Assembly (NCBI GenBank): GCA_017649645.1
Contig: JAGCGK010000120.1
Span: 19,850-83,849, forward strand
Length of the DNA stretch: 64,000 nucleotides
Reading direction: 5' to 3'
Source of the DNA: Clostridiales bacterium
GTDB taxonomy: Bacteria; Bacillota; Clostridia; Saccharofermentanales; Saccharofermentanaceae
Position 1 is the stretch's first letter, and every line of letters begins with the position of its first letter. The notes below the pieces were generated by a model. It was not told the DNA's origin and did no database searches. It was given only the letters and a program-made list of their open reading frames with translations. Both the position numbers and the translations under genes were made by a program. Below are positions 18,001 through 25,685 of this stretch, piece after piece.

Positions 18001-19201
18001 GGGAAAGAAGTGTTTCGGCTGTCGTCTCACCTACTGCACCGATATGGAAATTTACGAAATAGTAGTTGCTGTAGATCGGTGCAAGATAAACATGAGCACA
18101 TCCGTCTGAATCAACATCGGTACATGTGCCTGAAGCATTTCCTACAGTCCAATTGATAGCTGTTATAGAGTCATTGGAATCTCTTACAGCACTAACCGAA
18201 GCAGTTTTATCCAGTTCAACGCGAACAGGATCTGTTACAGACCAACTGTATGTAATAGTTCCGGAGTGTGTATTATTTGTAGGATTATAAGTTACAGTAT
18301 CAGATGTCTTATCAACGGTGTACCAACCGTAGAAGAATGTCGTCTGAGTATTCATCGGTGCCTCGATCGACTCGAGCTTGTCACCGTCACGAACGATCGA
18401 AGATACCTGCTTATTGCCGGCCTGAGAATCATCTGCGGCATTATTATATTCATAAGGTGCAGACGTATAGTAGTAGATACCGTTAGTATTTGTAGGCTCA
18501 TAGTTTTCAGCTACAGGAGAAATGAAATGGAACTCAACTCGTGGAGTAACAACCTCTCCGCCTTCGTGTTCGATGATTACATATACGCTGAAGTGGTCTA
18601 CCTCAAATTCAACGTTGCCTTCCGTAACAACTGCGTCTATCTTCTCTATACTTTCATTCTCTATATCAACAGGCTCACCGCTTACGGCGAGATCATCCGG
18701 AACATATATAACCTGAGCCCCTTCATCTTCTGCCATGTTAGAAACAGAGATCTTAAGAGGTTCAAAAGGCTGCCATTCATTTCCGTCCTTATCGAAAACC
18801 TTGATGTCGTAAGCTGCGATTACGTTAGCGCCGCTTATCTCTACATCTACACGCTCAGCTGTTACACGGACTTCTGCAGGCATAAGACCTGATACATAAA
18901 CATCTTCGCCTTCAGCCTTAACTTCGCGTTCTATAAGCTCGATATCCGGAACAGCCTCTGTCGGCTCAGCTTCTGTTTCACTTGTGGTTTCTTCGATAAC
19001 AACTTCTTCAGGATCAGCGCTGATCTCGAACTCAGGGGCTTCACTTTCAGGCTCCTCAGTCTCATCAGCAAATACGGTTTGGATTGAATTCAGGAGTTCA
19101 CCTGCTACGTCGCAGGTCATGAAGAGGGACATAGTCATCGTAGCAGCCAGAACGGTTGCTGTGATCTTTTTGAGTAATAGGCGATAGTCTTTACGTTTCA
19201 T
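12035..19201 (-). CDS. Giant sortase-anchored surface adhesin
   Basis: This is a 2388-residue surface protein. It has a signal peptide (about 1-50, ending VFA before DETEE), an acidic Thr/Glu-rich segment, a beta domain ending DHFSVYVI, and several InlB B-repeat-like units with FxGWY...YAKW patterns through the middle. At least four C-terminal beta domains follow, with Lys/Glu/FTNT isopeptide signatures (VTVEKTVVGN, VTEAENRY, TFTNTE). The tail has an APTDV sorting motif, a hydrophobic span and KKKRRAG. As first gene of the pilus locus it is the likely tip or ancillary adhesin, like Cpa. No clear thioester domain is visible. A GAGGG site eight bases upstream supports the ATG at 19201; an in-frame TTG 21 bases earlier is less likely. 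Confidence 0.85.
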   Translation of the reverse strand: MKRKDYRLLLKKITATVLAATMTMSLFMTCDVAGELLNSIQTVFADETEEPESEAPEFEISADPEEVVIEETTSETEAEPTEAVPDIELIEREVKAEGEDVYVSGLMPAEVRVTAERVDVEISGANVIAAYDIKVFDKDGNEWQPFEPLKISVSNMAEDEGAQVIYVPDDLAVSGEPVDIENESIEKIDAVVTEGNVEFEVDHFSVYVIIEHEGGEVVTPRVEFHFISPVAENYEPTNTNGIYYYTSAPYEYNNAADDSQAGNKQVSSIVRDGDKLESIEAPMNTQTTFFYGWYTVDKTSDTVTYNPTNNTHSGTITYSWSVTDPVRVELDKTASVSAVRDSNDSITAINWTVGNASGTCTDVDSDGCAHVYLAPIYSNYYFVNFHIGAVGETTAETLLSRKLIVLGNSNQTEVKISDVQAPSNDPVHVVFIGWQAKLDEQSSEWTLFRTIDSNNNVIIDPGKDGKYITVGAETIDLYPVFVQARYIEFKIGESGNGANYIGPQLVFTSDEAISDEYGLSSLPTTTRNGFAFSGWYIGENGTGRQITDGQGNIINSDFAETLEGTDDVAYEVKNGKLYAYNALEKLELYAKWTPNLTTTYKVVIWKQKVTDSVDATQKTYDYYTHFERDFSYSGNGNSYIVSTTADDRNYATTNPNNDFTGFHLGSYSAAVEVDPQGGTVLNVYYDRNVYTLTFQDNYNVTTGTSGTQYGVINGAYTRIYNRNGQWRTANNNTAPVYSGTRYVISNNSWLTRKTITALSGQDISSQFPIVGDNGVLFNNGERWEPINSSTYNEVVVYINVIPNENINFHLNTSDASTKTINYYVEVLPGETPDITVNGIGYKLNNGKSISVNVNYFTQEDYVEIEGFTQNGSNPAFSGGKIQNVSSVNFYYKRNSYTLKFSANYPSAYSGVEPNPQEFDNIPYELSLDSYSSVPVPEVPSVDYVFDGWYEDASCTVPFDFSTATMPSANKIIYAKWQFVKFAVDIDPNGGIIDSIDYRWFSQSDLETTGLDQTGVSNGYATYFSNDATQTIEPYENLFRPFVEVSEAEAAQMPVGTVYRYVYIYLSGQEGGNGKLPADVRAAVYIKDTVESLDIFYDYYCDRVNEAGSGLTPLPRAQWEATYVSSEKYRELRTGEQYVFLAWYEVVNGERESKPYDFTTPAEHDTKLVAEWRLDGGYSLLYTTEYYADNNDYITANLEDWTDPLDGTSKYSDGATTQAMQEPTSIMVNGKGAEDSDYVDYQFLGWQIVTIETIAGRPRYTPLEPGVYYTAGQELTVKASYSDANMVIHMQAVYQRRDEAYRRPEVVGLTLDASKDAMNEGTGYIDSSISSLPVWTWPGHYWSDGTCIYFGDTQSNTAVHLYKYATTLTESEVTGETLNPAGTNVFKHTEGFTLIGFDLDKPDTDFVPDYPADAVIAVSPGDEHVLYAVWEPAVYMTITNDTDVGPVTFKVSGTDQAIRVVNQATGSFSRITLNPNQNITLADGETIKLVIPYGAGEMLTLSGTNTLGTGYWLSADDKLGITNPTERTLSGTYYHVPNSETFSFTDPGLVTDPEGIVITFTAEKAPHTLILDDNYTGGAKREVTFSETPEGVVYYQNVGTTAYTLPSTSTRIGWELIGWDENKDLDPETQTPTYKTGAWTINDLTAFFASSPDGDKTLYAIWTINVEASTVYVWKDVPEPGDQNEDFTFAVEFGGQFSYNKAEWRILGYQWGALTTETIQASTAQNNSATLSGNYTLKHNQYLKIVTEQNQTSGRPYLKMTVTKWQRNANGTETQLGNASVLSWYWKNEVVDSPASNKYGNFTFKNLSLSVTESDYTTRYDLGLEVAAYTNAELTVNEANRKLNWDDTFAGGTVIFTNTRKTADVMISKVLLPSEAEAENFTFEAELTLPSGENMSYTLDPSTMVIASGADEEHGGVWKIEDVPTGSTLTITERDEDDRFITQINGTKIVNGSAVTDLNSDEKVFSFVITDDTEVVFTNTFRTRNIRLVVIDDDEPANYLDSANFTFPGVFDGTKFSASGTGLVWEGEVYVGQYELTETSMPDHAGVRYTKLQDPVDINVLGGSGLNKVTATVHNEADRVTVTYDSANDIYIITVVNPKMHRVTVKKMIENDYGINSFLFTVTLTDSNGDPIELSHVYGNNGTNSQGKLEFTLVNNQTALLYVPRNTNVQISETVDDRYITTYQVGNNANDLGIEVEGTSTTLSGVTRDRYVLFTNDRQKVNVTVEKTVVGNGGEFTFTAQLKQDYSVVSDYTLTDNGTPDDTSDDIVTDSNGVATFTLSPETDGTEYIVFTVHKGMSINVTEAENRYTTVYAVTSGSDVLTEGNGKTTDFVAARTNITITFTNTEASIAAPTDVKDNSLILSVLMISSTVCLAGVTMQNEWKKKRRAG

Positions 19202-19243
19202 ATCTTTGCCCTCATTACACAAATGCCCTTATCCTACAATCCA

Positions 19244-19277
19244 ATGATATCACCGCATCGGGGACAAAACGGTGACA
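19244..19277 (-). promoter_or_regulatory. Adhesin/pilus operon promoter with doubled TGTC half-site
   Basis: On the minus strand TGTCAC (19272-19277) and TGTCCC (19261-19266) are 11 bases apart. The second is followed after 11 bases by TATCAT (19244-19249). The 11-base spacers here and at the pilin promoter also agree at several positions and both end in TGA. The expected transcript starts about 36 bases before the ATG. Confidence 0.65.
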
Positions 19278-19397
19278 CATAGTTTTATTAAAGAATAATG
19301 GGGATCTTGATGTCGTTTTTTGGGTGTCTTTTTTCCAAAAAACAAAATGTAACAATGTTACATTTACGTCAACAGTGGGTTTTTTCGGCATTTTAAA

Positions 19398-19426
19398 CGG
19401 CCGTCATCAAAAATTGACGACGGCCG
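19398..19426 (-). terminator. Terminator after the ABC exporter/Ntn-hydrolase operon
   Basis: CGGCCGTC (19398-19405) pairs with GACGGCCG (19419-19426). TCAA/TTGA adds an inner stem. On the minus strand it is followed by TTTAAAATGCCGAAAAAA. It separates the exporter operon from the pilus locus. Confidence 0.6.
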
Positions 19427-19443
19427 CTTCTTCTCATGTATCT

Positions 19444-20838
19444 TTATGTCCCGAATTTCTCTACTTCAATAAAATCCGGTTTATCGACCACTCCTTCAGA
19501 TCCTGTGAACGCCACCTGAACAGTTCCTTCATGATAATCCACCAATATCAGCTGCGCACTTCCGCCGCTGTGACAATTTGATACGGCGTACTGATCGACT
19601 ACCTCTTGGGTAATGAGATCCTTGACATCTTTCGGCGAGAACTTATCAAGAGCCTTCACCCATTCGTTGTATTTAGCGAATCTTACAATGTTGCTTCTTA
19701 CTCCCGTGAATCCATCCTGATTACCTTCAGATGCAAATGAATTTACGATACAAAGAGAATCAGGGTTATCCCATGTAAGTCCATCCAATAACGGTGTGTT
19801 GTTGTCACGAAGTACTGACTTGCCCTTGCCGGTTTCAGCTACCTGGCTTACACAGTTCTCAGCACAGAACGAGTCATTCTTATCTGTGATAAAGATGTTG
19901 TTGCACCAGGTAAAGTCACCGCTTTCTGCGATCATGAATTCACCCAGTTCGCGTGCCGTGGAATATTCCTCAAGCGCAAAGCGAAGTTCCATCGTATAAC
20001 ATTTCTTTCCCTCATAGATATAAGGTGCTGCCTGAACAGAGCCGACATCCAGGATAGCTGCGAAAACTCCGTCATCGTTGATTCCGGAAATGATATCGAG
20101 AAGTCCGAGGACTGAGATCGCAGTAAGTGATCGGGAACCGTTCTTCATGTGAGTTACTGCATTGATAAGTCCCATCTGGTTCTCGGATCCCAGGTTCCAC
20201 TCCAGATTTCTAAGAGATATCCTGTCACCTGTCTCGGTCTTACTTCCCCACAGCGACAATGCACTGCAGCATGTCGGACGAAGCGCATCAGGTATCATCT
20301 GCATAAGGATCGCCTCCTCATAGCTCAGAACTTTGTCTTCCTTGATACCGTGAACGTCATTCGATATTGCTTCCGCATATGCAGCAAGCTCCTCCTGATA
20401 CTCCGGTCTCATTGATGAGAATAATGTCTCAGATCTTTTTTGGACAGCCTCAGGATCAAACTCACCGTTATATGCACACCTGATGTTTTCGAAAATATAC
20501 GGTTCCATCTCGGTAGTATACTCAGGTATCTTTTCCCTTATGAGCGTTCCGTATGCCTTGCCGACGCTTGCTCTGTCTCCGTTTTCATAGTCGAGAGTGA
20601 TATCGTAGTAACTCGGCATTACCTTTATAACGCAAAGTCCGTCATCTGATGTATATGTTGCTTTTGGCTCTTCGATCATTCCTTCGTCGGTATACTCGCG
20701 AACTTCCTTCGTGTAATACGAATCGACCGAATTTAAAGCCGCATCATCGTTCGCCATTACTTTTACGGTCTTACTGCAGCCTGACATAAGAAGGGCTGCC
20801 ATAAGGATAAATGCTGATATCTTTGTTAGTCTTTTCAT
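19444..20838 (-). CDS. Lipoprotein Ntn-hydrolase (C45/acyltransferase-like)
   Basis: This 464-residue lipoprotein has a signal peptide and lipobox ending LLMSGC (Cys21). The central PTCCSALSLWGSKTETGD...SLRNLEWN matches the nucleophile region of C45 peptidase, acyltransferase and NAAA-type Ntn-hydrolases: a Cys nucleophile (Cys190 or 191), then a turn and RN(L)(D/E)W about 20 residues later. Such enzymes cut amide bonds of acyl-amino compounds or bile-salt-like substrates. The substrate here is unknown. Its ATG overlaps the permease stop (TAATG), so it belongs to the exporter operon. That makes an extracellular step on an exported or sensed compound plausible. Upstream in-frame codons lie inside the permease gene and were excluded. 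Confidence 0.7.
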   Translation of the reverse strand: MKRLTKISAFILMAALLMSGCSKTVKVMANDDAALNSVDSYYTKEVREYTDEGMIEEPKATYTSDDGLCVIKVMPSYYDITLDYENGDRASVGKAYGTLIREKIPEYTTEMEPYIFENIRCAYNGEFDPEAVQKRSETLFSSMRPEYQEELAAYAEAISNDVHGIKEDKVLSYEEAILMQMIPDALRPTCCSALSLWGSKTETGDRISLRNLEWNLGSENQMGLINAVTHMKNGSRSLTAISVLGLLDIISGINDDGVFAAILDVGSVQAAPYIYEGKKCYTMELRFALEEYSTARELGEFMIAESGDFTWCNNIFITDKNDSFCAENCVSQVAETGKGKSVLRDNNTPLLDGLTWDNPDSLCIVNSFASEGNQDGFTGVRSNIVRFAKYNEWVKALDKFSPKDVKDLITQEVVDQYAVSNCHSGGSAQLILVDYHEGTVQVAFTGSEGVVDKPDFIEVEKFGT

Positions 20839-23270
20839 TATTCGTTTCTCACTTTCCATATCTGGATCTTGTTTGTCAATCTTGTCATCAGGTAGATGAC
20901 TACCGCCAATCCCGTGACCACACAAAGAGGTATGATGACGAAGTTACTGAACGGCAATACCGTGAAATGGAATTCCTTACTTCTCAGAATGCTCTTGAAC
21001 AGGAGTCCGATTAAATAATTGCCTCCGGTCGCGAGGAATATATAGGTCAGGATCAAAGAGAAAACTGACAACAGCAGAAGCCTAAAGAAATGCCATGCAC
21101 GTATGGTTCCTCTTCCGAATCCCATGCTCTTGAGAAGTGCTATATCCGCTGTCTCCTCATCTATAAAGATGTTCTCGTAAAGAGTTGTCAAAAGTGCGAG
21201 CATCAACGCACATATCACGGATACGATCGCTATTATTAGCCTGAACATCTCCTGGTATCCCGTAAGATAATACGGCATTATCTCATTGTTTCTGAGCACC
21301 TTGATCTCACCATTCGGATAGAGAGCTTCCATCTTTTGGAGGATCTGCTCATGCTCACTTTTCGGTGCATCGATCGAACAACTGAAATATTCCGAATCCG
21401 TAACAAGCGAACCTTCAAATTCATCACCCATAAACAGTGTCGGGTTCTTCTGTCCGTATTGATCTACAAAAGCCGTAACGATGAAATCCTCTTCGACCTT
21501 GTTGAAAGTCGTGTGATCCTCCGCATACTTTTCGTATGTGACTTTTATGGTGTCGCCTAACTTGATGTTTCTCTCGTCAGCGAAATAGTAACCCATAGCA
21601 ACTTCATTTTTCAGTTTCGGAGGATTACCCTCGAGAAATAAGATCTCGGAAGAAGGAGCATCCTGCCACTGAAGATCACCTGCGACCTCTCCTCCGTCAT
21701 ATTTGAAGACGGCTTGAGCTCTGTCACAAACTACCATCTTTGCCGGAATGTCGTTATCTTCAAAATCCTTATTGATGAGATCCACTACTCCATCAAAACT
21801 TCCTGCACTGCTTATGAGCTTATCGTAATATGAATCTTCAATAGTAATGATAAAATCCAGATTACCCAGTTGGAAATATTGTTGTGCATAACGCGTAGTC
21901 ATGATGGTATCGTTAAGTCGAACTACGAACAGAACAATAGTGATCCCGAGCACGAAGGCGACAACAAGAAGCATGTATCTTTTGAATCCTCTGAGGATAT
22001 CACTGAGTGCCATGAAGAACGGTACAGACATGTGTTTTTTGTTGTTAAGGAACAATCCCGGAACAGCTGCAAATCTTTCTCCTCTGTTCTCGCCATGAAT
22101 AGCATCAATAACACTTATTCTACTCATTCTTCTGAGTGCGAAGAAACTGAAGATAATGATCAGGGCAACGGTTGTTAAACTGGCAACGGCACCGATGATT
22201 ATCATCATGAAAACATCAGGATACATGATGTGCATAACGAACTTTTTGAACAGGAGCTTACTCGCGATAAATCCCGCAGGAAGTCCGATAAGGCCTCCGA
22301 TAACTGCAAACGCCAGATACTTTACGATGAACAGAGTCTTATATGACAAAGACCATACACCTATAGCCTTCATCATGCCTATCTCACGTTCTTCCCTCTT
22401 GATCGCCGACTTAAGACTAAAGTCGATGGTGATCATGGTCATCGCCATAACGGCAACTGCCACTACGAGCATACATGTTGAAACGATGATCGCGAACAGG
22501 CCGTCATTGGTCATGAAGAGAACTTTCGAGGCATTGCCATTCGTATCGTATTCCTTGTATTTGAGGATCTGGTCAGTATAGTAATCTCTCAAAGTGTTGA
22601 TGTAATCGCCGGACTTTATATTTGCTGCAGCTACAAACACCTCAGATTTCTGAGGACACTCATTGTAGAACAGTTCCTTATCGCGGTCGGACAAGTAGAA
22701 TTGATCCGCATATGCCGTTGCCGGATTTTTATAGATCTCGGATACAACATACTCGTATATATTTCCGAACTGTGTGGCAAGACGGATCTTATCGCCCTCT
22801 TTAACACCCAGTCTGTTGCTGAATGTCTGGGAAACTGCAACACATCCGTTAGGCACTTCAAAATAGTTGTTGTCCAAGTCGATCGGAATATCAAACTTAT
22901 CAGGCATATCCGTAACATAGATACCTGAAGAATAATGCACCTTATCGCCTTCATATCCGACTACTTCTATATTCGAAAACGGAACGAATACCTTCTCCAG
23001 ATGCTCGCTTTCTCCTATGATCGGGCTTTCATCAAGATCACCCATGAATCTGTCCACGAGCCCTTGCCTATCGGATATATCCGCATTCATAATAAAATAT
23101 CCGTCAGAGGTGTGACACTTCTCATAGGTCTTCTTTTCTCCTCCCAAAAGAGCATAAAGAAGAGTTGATCCGATTACCATGAACATGACCGCTGCGATCA
23201 TGAATATAAACGCTACGATATTAAGGCCCGGTTTGTCCTTAAGATCTCTTTTTAACATTCGAAAATACAT
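20838..23270 (-). CDS. FtsX/MacB-type ABC transporter permease
   Basis: This 810-residue permease has an N-terminal span (about 15-40), a roughly 220-residue extracytoplasmic domain, three central spans, a second extracytoplasmic domain and a final group of three spans near 680-800. That is the duplicated FtsX layout of antimicrobial-peptide, lipoprotein or bacitracin-type exporters. The EREIGMMKAIGV and IALLKSMGFGR loops are the coupling-helix motifs of the family. The ATG is one base after the ATPase stop; an in-frame TTG 21 bases earlier would overlap that gene. A homologous pair lies at 55467-58577. Confidence 0.85.
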   Translation of the reverse strand: MYFRMLKRDLKDKPGLNIVAFIFMIAAVMFMVIGSTLLYALLGGEKKTYEKCHTSDGYFIMNADISDRQGLVDRFMGDLDESPIIGESEHLEKVFVPFSNIEVVGYEGDKVHYSSGIYVTDMPDKFDIPIDLDNNYFEVPNGCVAVSQTFSNRLGVKEGDKIRLATQFGNIYEYVVSEIYKNPATAYADQFYLSDRDKELFYNECPQKSEVFVAAANIKSGDYINTLRDYYTDQILKYKEYDTNGNASKVLFMTNDGLFAIIVSTCMLVVAVAVMAMTMITIDFSLKSAIKREEREIGMMKAIGVWSLSYKTLFIVKYLAFAVIGGLIGLPAGFIASKLLFKKFVMHIMYPDVFMMIIIGAVASLTTVALIIIFSFFALRRMSRISVIDAIHGENRGERFAAVPGLFLNNKKHMSVPFFMALSDILRGFKRYMLLVVAFVLGITIVLFVVRLNDTIMTTRYAQQYFQLGNLDFIITIEDSYYDKLISSAGSFDGVVDLINKDFEDNDIPAKMVVCDRAQAVFKYDGGEVAGDLQWQDAPSSEILFLEGNPPKLKNEVAMGYYFADERNIKLGDTIKVTYEKYAEDHTTFNKVEEDFIVTAFVDQYGQKNPTLFMGDEFEGSLVTDSEYFSCSIDAPKSEHEQILQKMEALYPNGEIKVLRNNEIMPYYLTGYQEMFRLIIAIVSVICALMLALLTTLYENIFIDEETADIALLKSMGFGRGTIRAWHFFRLLLLSVFSLILTYIFLATGGNYLIGLLFKSILRSKEFHFTVLPFSNFVIIPLCVVTGLAVVIYLMTRLTNKIQIWKVRNE

Positions 23271-23271
23271 A

Positions 23272-24033
23272 TTACCAACCCATCTCTCCAAGCCAATTTC
23301 TTACCTGACGTTCTCTGATCGAGATGTCGTCGCCATCCTTCATCTTGCCGAGGATAAGATCGCCCTGAATATTTCCGTCTACCAGATAGATTATCCTGTC
23401 GGAGATGGATGCGACTTTCTCGCTGTGTGTAACCATAAGGATCGTCGTGCCCATTCTGTTCGCATCAAGAAGTCTGTCCATGACTTCGCCCGAAGCCTTG
23501 GAATTAAGAGCTCCCGTTGGCTCATCGGCAAAGATCACCTTAGGGTGATTTATAAGTGCTCTGCAAAGACAAGCTCTTTGAAGCTGTCCGCCGGAAACCT
23601 CCGTGATCTCACGGTCTGCCTCATCGATGATGCCGAGTTTTCTCATAAGTTCTTCGGCATCTTTTCTTATCTCTTCCCTCGGCCTGATCTTAGCCTGAAA
23701 ACCGGGAAGGATGATGTTATCGATGATGCTCAGTTTCTTCATCATGTACATCTGCTGGAAAACAAATCCCATCTTGATAAGTCTCAAGTTAAGAAGGTCT
23801 TTCTCCTTCATGGATGATATCTCGTCGCCGTCGAAAAATACGCTTCCGGCGGTTACGTTATCCATTCCGCTTACCGTATAAAGAAGAGTCGATTTACCTG
23901 AACCTGAAGGTCCCATTACTGATACGAACTCGCCCTCTTCTACTCTAAAATTCACGTTCTGAAGAACGTTGTTGCTCTGTTTATTAACTATGTATGTTTT
24001 GCAAAGATCCCTTGTTTCTATGACAGTACTCAT
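23272..24033 (-). CDS. ABC transporter ATPase (MacB/LolD type)
   Basis: This 253-residue ATPase has Walker A GPSGSGKST, Q-loop GFVFQQMYMM, signature VSGGQLQRA, Walker B VIFADEPTGALNS and the VTHSEK switch. Together with the next gene it forms an exporter of the FtsE/LolD/MacB group. Both this protein and the ATPase at 57816-58577 end in (G/T)EMGW, pointing to paralogous cassettes. No regulator adjoins it; the OmpR-type system at 27373-29369 lies in the same direction upstream. Confidence 0.9.
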   Translation of the reverse strand: MSTVIETRDLCKTYIVNKQSNNVLQNVNFRVEEGEFVSVMGPSGSGKSTLLYTVSGMDNVTAGSVFFDGDEISSMKEKDLLNLRLIKMGFVFQQMYMMKKLSIIDNIILPGFQAKIRPREEIRKDAEELMRKLGIIDEADREITEVSGGQLQRACLCRALINHPKVIFADEPTGALNSKASGEVMDRLLDANRMGTTILMVTHSEKVASISDRIIYLVDGNIQGDLILGKMKDGDDISIRERQVRNWLGEMGW

Positions 24034-24137
24034 CTACTGCAACCTCCATTTCTCATCTATGGTCTCTATTGTCAAACTTAACTATTAAAAAATCCTTAAA
24101 GCGTTTAATAATTTTCGGAAATAAAAAACATTACAAC

Positions 24138-24173
24138 ATAAGACCGTCTCTGTTGATTTAGAGACGGTCTTAT
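24138..24173 (-). terminator. Terminator after small membrane protein gene
   Basis: A perfect 13-bp stem (ATAAGACCGTCTC at 24138-24150 with its complement at 24161-24173) and a 10-base loop are followed on the minus strand by a T-rich stretch ending TTTTTTAT. Confidence 0.75.
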
Positions 24174-24207
24174 TTGAGGTTGGTATATGAAGTTATAAAT
24201 GGTTGCC

Positions 24208-24450
24208 TTATTTTTCTGCTTCAGCTTCTTTTGCCTTTGCTGCTTTCTTTTTCTTCTCGTTCTCACACAATGCAATGACTGAGCTTAAGCATGCAGTGTT
24301 AGAACACAAAAGGAAAACATCAGTATGTGAAGGAGTTCTCTTAAGAATAAATATATTAAATATAAAGAGTCCTACTGTTGCGATTAATACGATTGCAGCG
24401 AATATCGGTAATACCGTTGTGATTGTGATCTTCTTGTTTGTGTTTTTCAT
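24208..24450 (-). CDS. Small membrane protein with charged tail
   Basis: This 80-residue protein has one long hydrophobic span (about 10-37) and a strongly basic/acidic Lys-Ala-Glu tail after LCENEKKKK. No family is recognised. A GGGAGGG site lies in front of the ATG and a strong terminator follows, so a real gene is likely. Its promoter and leader resemble those of the small membrane protein gene at 40597-40785. Confidence 0.6.
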   Translation of the reverse strand: MKNTNKKITITTVLPIFAAIVLIATVGLFIFNIFILKRTPSHTDVFLLCSNTACLSSVIALCENEKKKKAAKAKEAEAEK

Positions 24451-24657
24451 TTCTTTACCCTCCCGAGGTATTTGTTTTTTGTTTTGTGATTACATCATAC
24501 AAACCGGGATTTAACACTTCGCAAATATCACATCAAGATAATCTATAGAAAGTATAAAGAAATGTTTAAGGCTGCTATACATATAGCTTTTCCGCCCAAA
24601 CCAAACACAACGTATTGGTGATCAAAGACGTTTACGGGGGATTTTTCCAGAAAGAAA

Positions 24658-25509
24658 TTAAGGCCAACCCTCGATTCCGAGTCCGTTAAGCGACATGCCG
24701 TAGTAATTCAGGACTCCTTCTATAGAATCCAGATATGTTCCGTAGTTTTCCAGGTAGGTATCCTGGAATTGTTCCCAGGTTATCATCTCACTGTCACCGA
24801 ACATCTCCTCGAGTGTCATTTCATTACTCTTGGAATCCGGCGAATAGTATGTTCTGTCACCCAGTTCCTTGGTATAGTACGCGAATAAACCTTCTTCGTC
24901 TTCAAATATCTCGCCGGATCCGCATTTACTGATATAATCGTCAGGGTCACATTCTCCGGTAGTGCCCATTATGATCTGTCCGATATCATCATAATCCGGG
25001 ACCTGACCGAAGTGAGTCTCTATACTGAAATCAAAAGCATAGAAATTGTACTCCGGATCAAAATCATCCACGTAGCGTCGGATAGTATAGCTCATCTGCA
25101 GATCATCTTTGATCGGTGACTCATAGGTGATCAGGAACCCGGTAGGATCAGCAGCTATCTCTATTACTGCATCAGTATCAATATCGTTTGCCGTACCGAC
25201 AGTCTTCTCTGCATATCCGCCGTCAGGCGTTTTCCCGATCTCCTCACAAATGGATTCATAAAAACATTCTTCCCATGTCTTACCGCAATCCGTACATACT
25301 CTGTCCTCGAAAACGTGCTCTCCCTTGAACTCTTCTGAGGAAGGCTTGACCTCGGCCTTTTCCTCCTCGGATTCTATGGTCTCTTCTTCGTCAGTCTCAT
25401 CATCCGGTATCTTGTCTCTGTCGTTCGGAGTCCTGCACGAACAAATGACTGTCATCAATGTCAAGCTCAGAAACAAAGCCGCTGACTTCAAAACATAAGA
25501 TCTTTTCAT
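24658..25509 (-). CDS. Acidic lipoprotein with a CxxC motif
   Basis: This 283-residue protein has a signal peptide ending VICSC, an Asp/Glu-rich linker (residues about 28-60), a short GEHVFEDRVCTDCGKTWEEC zinc-ribbon-like element, and a folded acidic domain without recognisable family. The H-x-F...CxxCG element recurs in clostridial secreted proteins and may bind metal. It is monocistronic as far as spacing shows, with an RBS-like GGGAGGG before the ATG. Function is unknown. Confidence 0.6.
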   Translation of the reverse strand: MKRSYVLKSAALFLSLTLMTVICSCRTPNDRDKIPDDETDEEETIESEEEKAEVKPSSEEFKGEHVFEDRVCTDCGKTWEECFYESICEEIGKTPDGGYAEKTVGTANDIDTDAVIEIAADPTGFLITYESPIKDDLQMSYTIRRYVDDFDPEYNFYAFDFSIETHFGQVPDYDDIGQIIMGTTGECDPDDYISKCGSGEIFEDEEGLFAYYTKELGDRTYYSPDSKSNEMTLEEMFGDSEMITWEQFQDTYLENYGTYLDSIEGVLNYYGMSLNGLGIEGWP

Positions 25510-25620
25510 CTTGCCCTCCCGTCAGAAAGAATATATCTGATTACTATTTAACACTTAAGGCTCTGCCTTTTCAACCTCGACAGAATCTTGTTTATCTGTT
25601 ACTCCTTCAGATCCGCTCAA

Positions 25621-25666
25621 TGTGGGATAACTTACATTAATTGCAGGGGCAAGAAAACTTCCAGTT
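25621..25666. repeat. 46-bp direct repeat, copy distal to the kinase gene
   Basis: Forty-two of 46 bases match 27353-27398. The match consists of identical blocks of 21 and 19 bases flanking a six-base variable core. On the minus strand it carries codons for the kinase ending LEVFLPL but lacks the stop in register. With the other copy it brackets two small envelope genes. Confidence 0.8.
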
Positions 25667-25685
25667 TTAAATATTCCCCCAACGA

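Noticed and set aside
12482-18892. Several plus-strand frames opposite the adhesin gene
   Set aside because: They lack ribosome sites and recognisable domains, and they follow the codon pattern of the minus-strand gene.
19202-19222. A longer adhesin start at an in-frame TTG (19222)
   Set aside because: No ribosome site precedes it, whereas GAGGG is well placed before the ATG at 19201, and the extension adds nothing to the signal peptide.
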